33,439 nucleotides of DNA from Trichococcus ilyis (GTDB lineage: Bacteria; Bacillota; Bacilli; Lactobacillales; Aerococcaceae): positions 1-33,439 of the forward strand of contig NZ_FNYT01000033.1 of assembly GCF_900109135.1 (NCBI RefSeq), written 5' to 3'. The notes under the pieces are model-generated. The model did no database searches, was not told where the DNA came from, and saw nothing but the letters and a program-made list of their open reading frames with translations. Below, in pieces: positions 32,458 through 33,439 of the stretch. The position numbers and the translations under genes are program-made. Positions within the stretch are counted from its first letter, which is position 1, and the number at the start of each line of letters is the position of its first letter.

Positions 32458-33048
32458 TTAGTTTCTCCCCTGTAGGTATGTATTTAGTAACGCATGCACT
32501 GCCAATTTTTCTAACCTGATTTTTTCTAACTGCAATAGTTCTCTTTTTTGCTGGAGACGGTAAATCGCGCCAACGCGCTGTTGTTCCTCTATAGTGGGAC
32601 AGCATAATTCAAACCTGCGCAACTGTTGGAGGCTTAATCGTGATACAAGACTTGCCCCTTGTTCATTCATGGCAATTTGTTTTCTGACTTCATCCGATTC
32701 ATTGTAGACATAGCAGAAGTAATTCGGATCTATTTTGCTGCTGTCATAGTCTACCCGAATGTAATTGGAAGTCAGCAGGTGTCCTTCATGCGCCTGACTG
32801 ACAATCACGGCTTTGTTCGTTGTCAGGCTGATAAGCAACGTCCCTTGTTCGACAAGCATCACGGCTTCATCTGTACGGATGACTTTATCCTGCTTTCCGT
32901 CATCCGAGTCAGGCTGAAAAGAATCGGCTAAAAAATGCTTTCCGGAATACACTGCGTAACCAGGTGCATTCGGATTATCCACTTCCCTGATTCGCGTCAG
33001 CAATTGTCCGGGTTGCAGCTTCGCAATCTCATCAATTCGGCATTTCAC
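32458..33048 (-). CDS. Half-size HsdS-like specificity subunit (single recognition domain)
   Basis: 196 aa starting with GTG at 33048 after GGTGG. It holds one target-recognition domain (from DEIAKLQPGQLLTRIREV to GASLVSRLSLQQLRRFELCCPTIEEQQRVGAIYRL in pieces) and one closing helix (LQQKRELLQLEKIRLEKL). A normal HsdS has two of each. Half subunits can dimerise and read a palindromic split site, or swap with the full subunit. It is the first gene of the operon in view. The sequence after the domain, PTIEEQQRV, is the typical HsdS end-of-domain motif. hsdR is not seen anywhere in the window. Confidence 0.8.
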   Translation of the reverse strand: MKCRIDEIAKLQPGQLLTRIREVDNPNAPGYAVYSGKHFLADSFQPDSDDGKQDKVIRTDEAVMLVEQGTLLISLTTNKAVIVSQAHEGHLLTSNYIRVDYDSSKIDPNYFCYVYNESDEVRKQIAMNEQGASLVSRLSLQQLRRFELCCPTIEEQQRVGAIYRLQQKRELLQLEKIRLEKLAVHALLNTYLQGRN

Positions 33049-33095
33049 ATCTCCACCGCCTTTGTAATTTCTTTAAATTTCAAAACCATGTATCT

Positions 33096-33124
33096 ATCAT
33101 AGCCTTAAAAAATTTCAAAGTCAA
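33096..33124 (-). promoter_or_regulatory. Promoter of the type I (half-hsdS, hsdM, hsdS) operon
   Basis: On the minus strand TTGACT (33119-33124) and TATGAT (33096-33101) are exactly 17 nt apart, about 50 nt before the GTG start. The -35 lies at the presumed 3' end of the group II intron. Confidence 0.65.
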
Positions 33125-33439
33125 TCGAGTAGGAGGAGCCTTTAGGCTCCGACCTCTCACACCACCGTGCGTACGGTTCCGTACACGGCGGTTCAGTATC
33201 TTGAGTAAGCAGACTCTGCCAGGTGACTTAATGAAATTAAGCCCCAATGGTGGAGCCTTTTCGTCGTAAGTGCCCGATGAACTTCAGGCGTTTTGGAGAG
33301 CCTCCAGTGTTTCTTTCTGGAGAATCCGACGCGCTTTGCGCTATCTTTGTCGAGACCAAGCTTGGATAGTCTGTCAATTTTCGTACGGGAGCTTTTCCAT
33401 CGTTTAAGAATGAGTTGTCTGATTCTGCGATGCAGCCAT
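33125..33439 (-). mobile_element. Group II intron, 3' end (domain IV tail, V and VI)
   Basis: On the minus strand the maturase reading frame is followed by GAACCGCCGTGTACGGAACC and GTACGCACGGTGGTGTGAGA (about 33142-33196), which pair as a domain V-type hairpin, and then by GGAGCC/GGCTCC (about 33134-33152), the domain VI stem, ending near CTACTCGAT at about 33123-33130. These are standard for bacterial group II introns that carry an LtrA-type protein. Only the 3' end is in the window and the exact splice position is uncertain by a few bases. Confidence 0.8.
33193..33439 (-). CDS. ltrA: Group II intron reverse transcriptase/maturase, C-terminal part
   Basis: The frame enters at the window edge and ends with TGA at 33193-33195. 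The visible end reads WLHRRIRQLILKRWKSSRTK, then a stretch with LSKLGLDKDSAKRVGFSRKK, HWRLSKTPEVHRALTTKRLH and HWGLISLSHLAESAYSRY before the stop. This is the maturase X / C-terminal part of LtrA-type proteins, which help the intron RNA fold, splice and insert into DNA by reverse transcription. The N-terminal reverse transcriptase domain lies outside the window, so whether the gene is intact is unknown. Confidence 0.85.
   Translation of the reverse strand, partial: WLHRRIRQLILKRWKSSRTKIDRLSKLGLDKDSAKRVGFSRKKHWRLSKTPEVHRALTTKRLHHWGLISLSHLAESAYSRY

Overview
The window looks like a chromosomal accessory region of a low-to-mid-GC Gram-positive bacterium, most likely Lactobacillales/Carnobacteriaceae (Trichococcus-like). 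That assignment is a judgement from the style of the proteins, the strong AGGAGG ribosome sites and the many hairpin-plus-T terminators; no rRNA, tRNA or other marker gene is present to prove it.

Layout, left to right. (1) 1-345: the 3' end of an IS5/IS1182-type insertion sequence. (2) 370-3090: a membrane-anchored OB-fold protein and an ammonium transporter fused to a C-terminal P-II signalling domain, both on the minus strand, followed by about 540 bp without a recognisable gene. (3) 3633-11369: a complete Wadjet (SMC-type anti-plasmid) operon, transcribed on the minus strand in the order jetD-jetA-jetB-jetC with overlapping or nearly abutting genes. (4) 11757-19473: housekeeping and accessory singletons: a secreted LysM/RCC1-propeller protein, a Ric-like protein behind a nicely spaced Fnr-type promoter, a DUF4230 protein, AllD, a lipoprotein, FabV and an AIM24-family protein. 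(5) 19619-21898: tandem hairpins with a 52-nt period, then an ilvD plus MIP18/SufT-like operon. (6) 22031-25324: a branched structured intergenic element, then a creatininase-like hydrolase plus GPH-family symporter operon with a divergent TetR-type regulator. (7) 25524-33048: a second defence-like block: a TPR-Arr ADP-ribosyltransferase, an AbaSI-like modification-dependent nuclease, two small coupled genes, a soluble Hanks-type kinase, and a type I modification/specificity operon (hsdS-hsdM-half hsdS) with no hsdR in view. (8) 33125-33439: the 3' end of a group II intron with the C-terminus of its reverse transcriptase/maturase.

How it fits together. Two defence clusters, one against plasmids (Wadjet) and one against modified or unmodified phage DNA (AbaSI-like nuclease, type I system, possibly the kinase and the small gene pair), lie in one 33-kb stretch that has a mobile element at each end. 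The metabolic genes between them form small self-contained units with their own terminators. The least explained items are the two-gene small ORF unit at 27318-27805, the TPR-Arr fusion beside a type IV-like nuclease, the Asn at the JetC Walker B position, the divergent active site of the creatininase-like protein, the 52-nt hairpin array and the branched 22031-22157 element.
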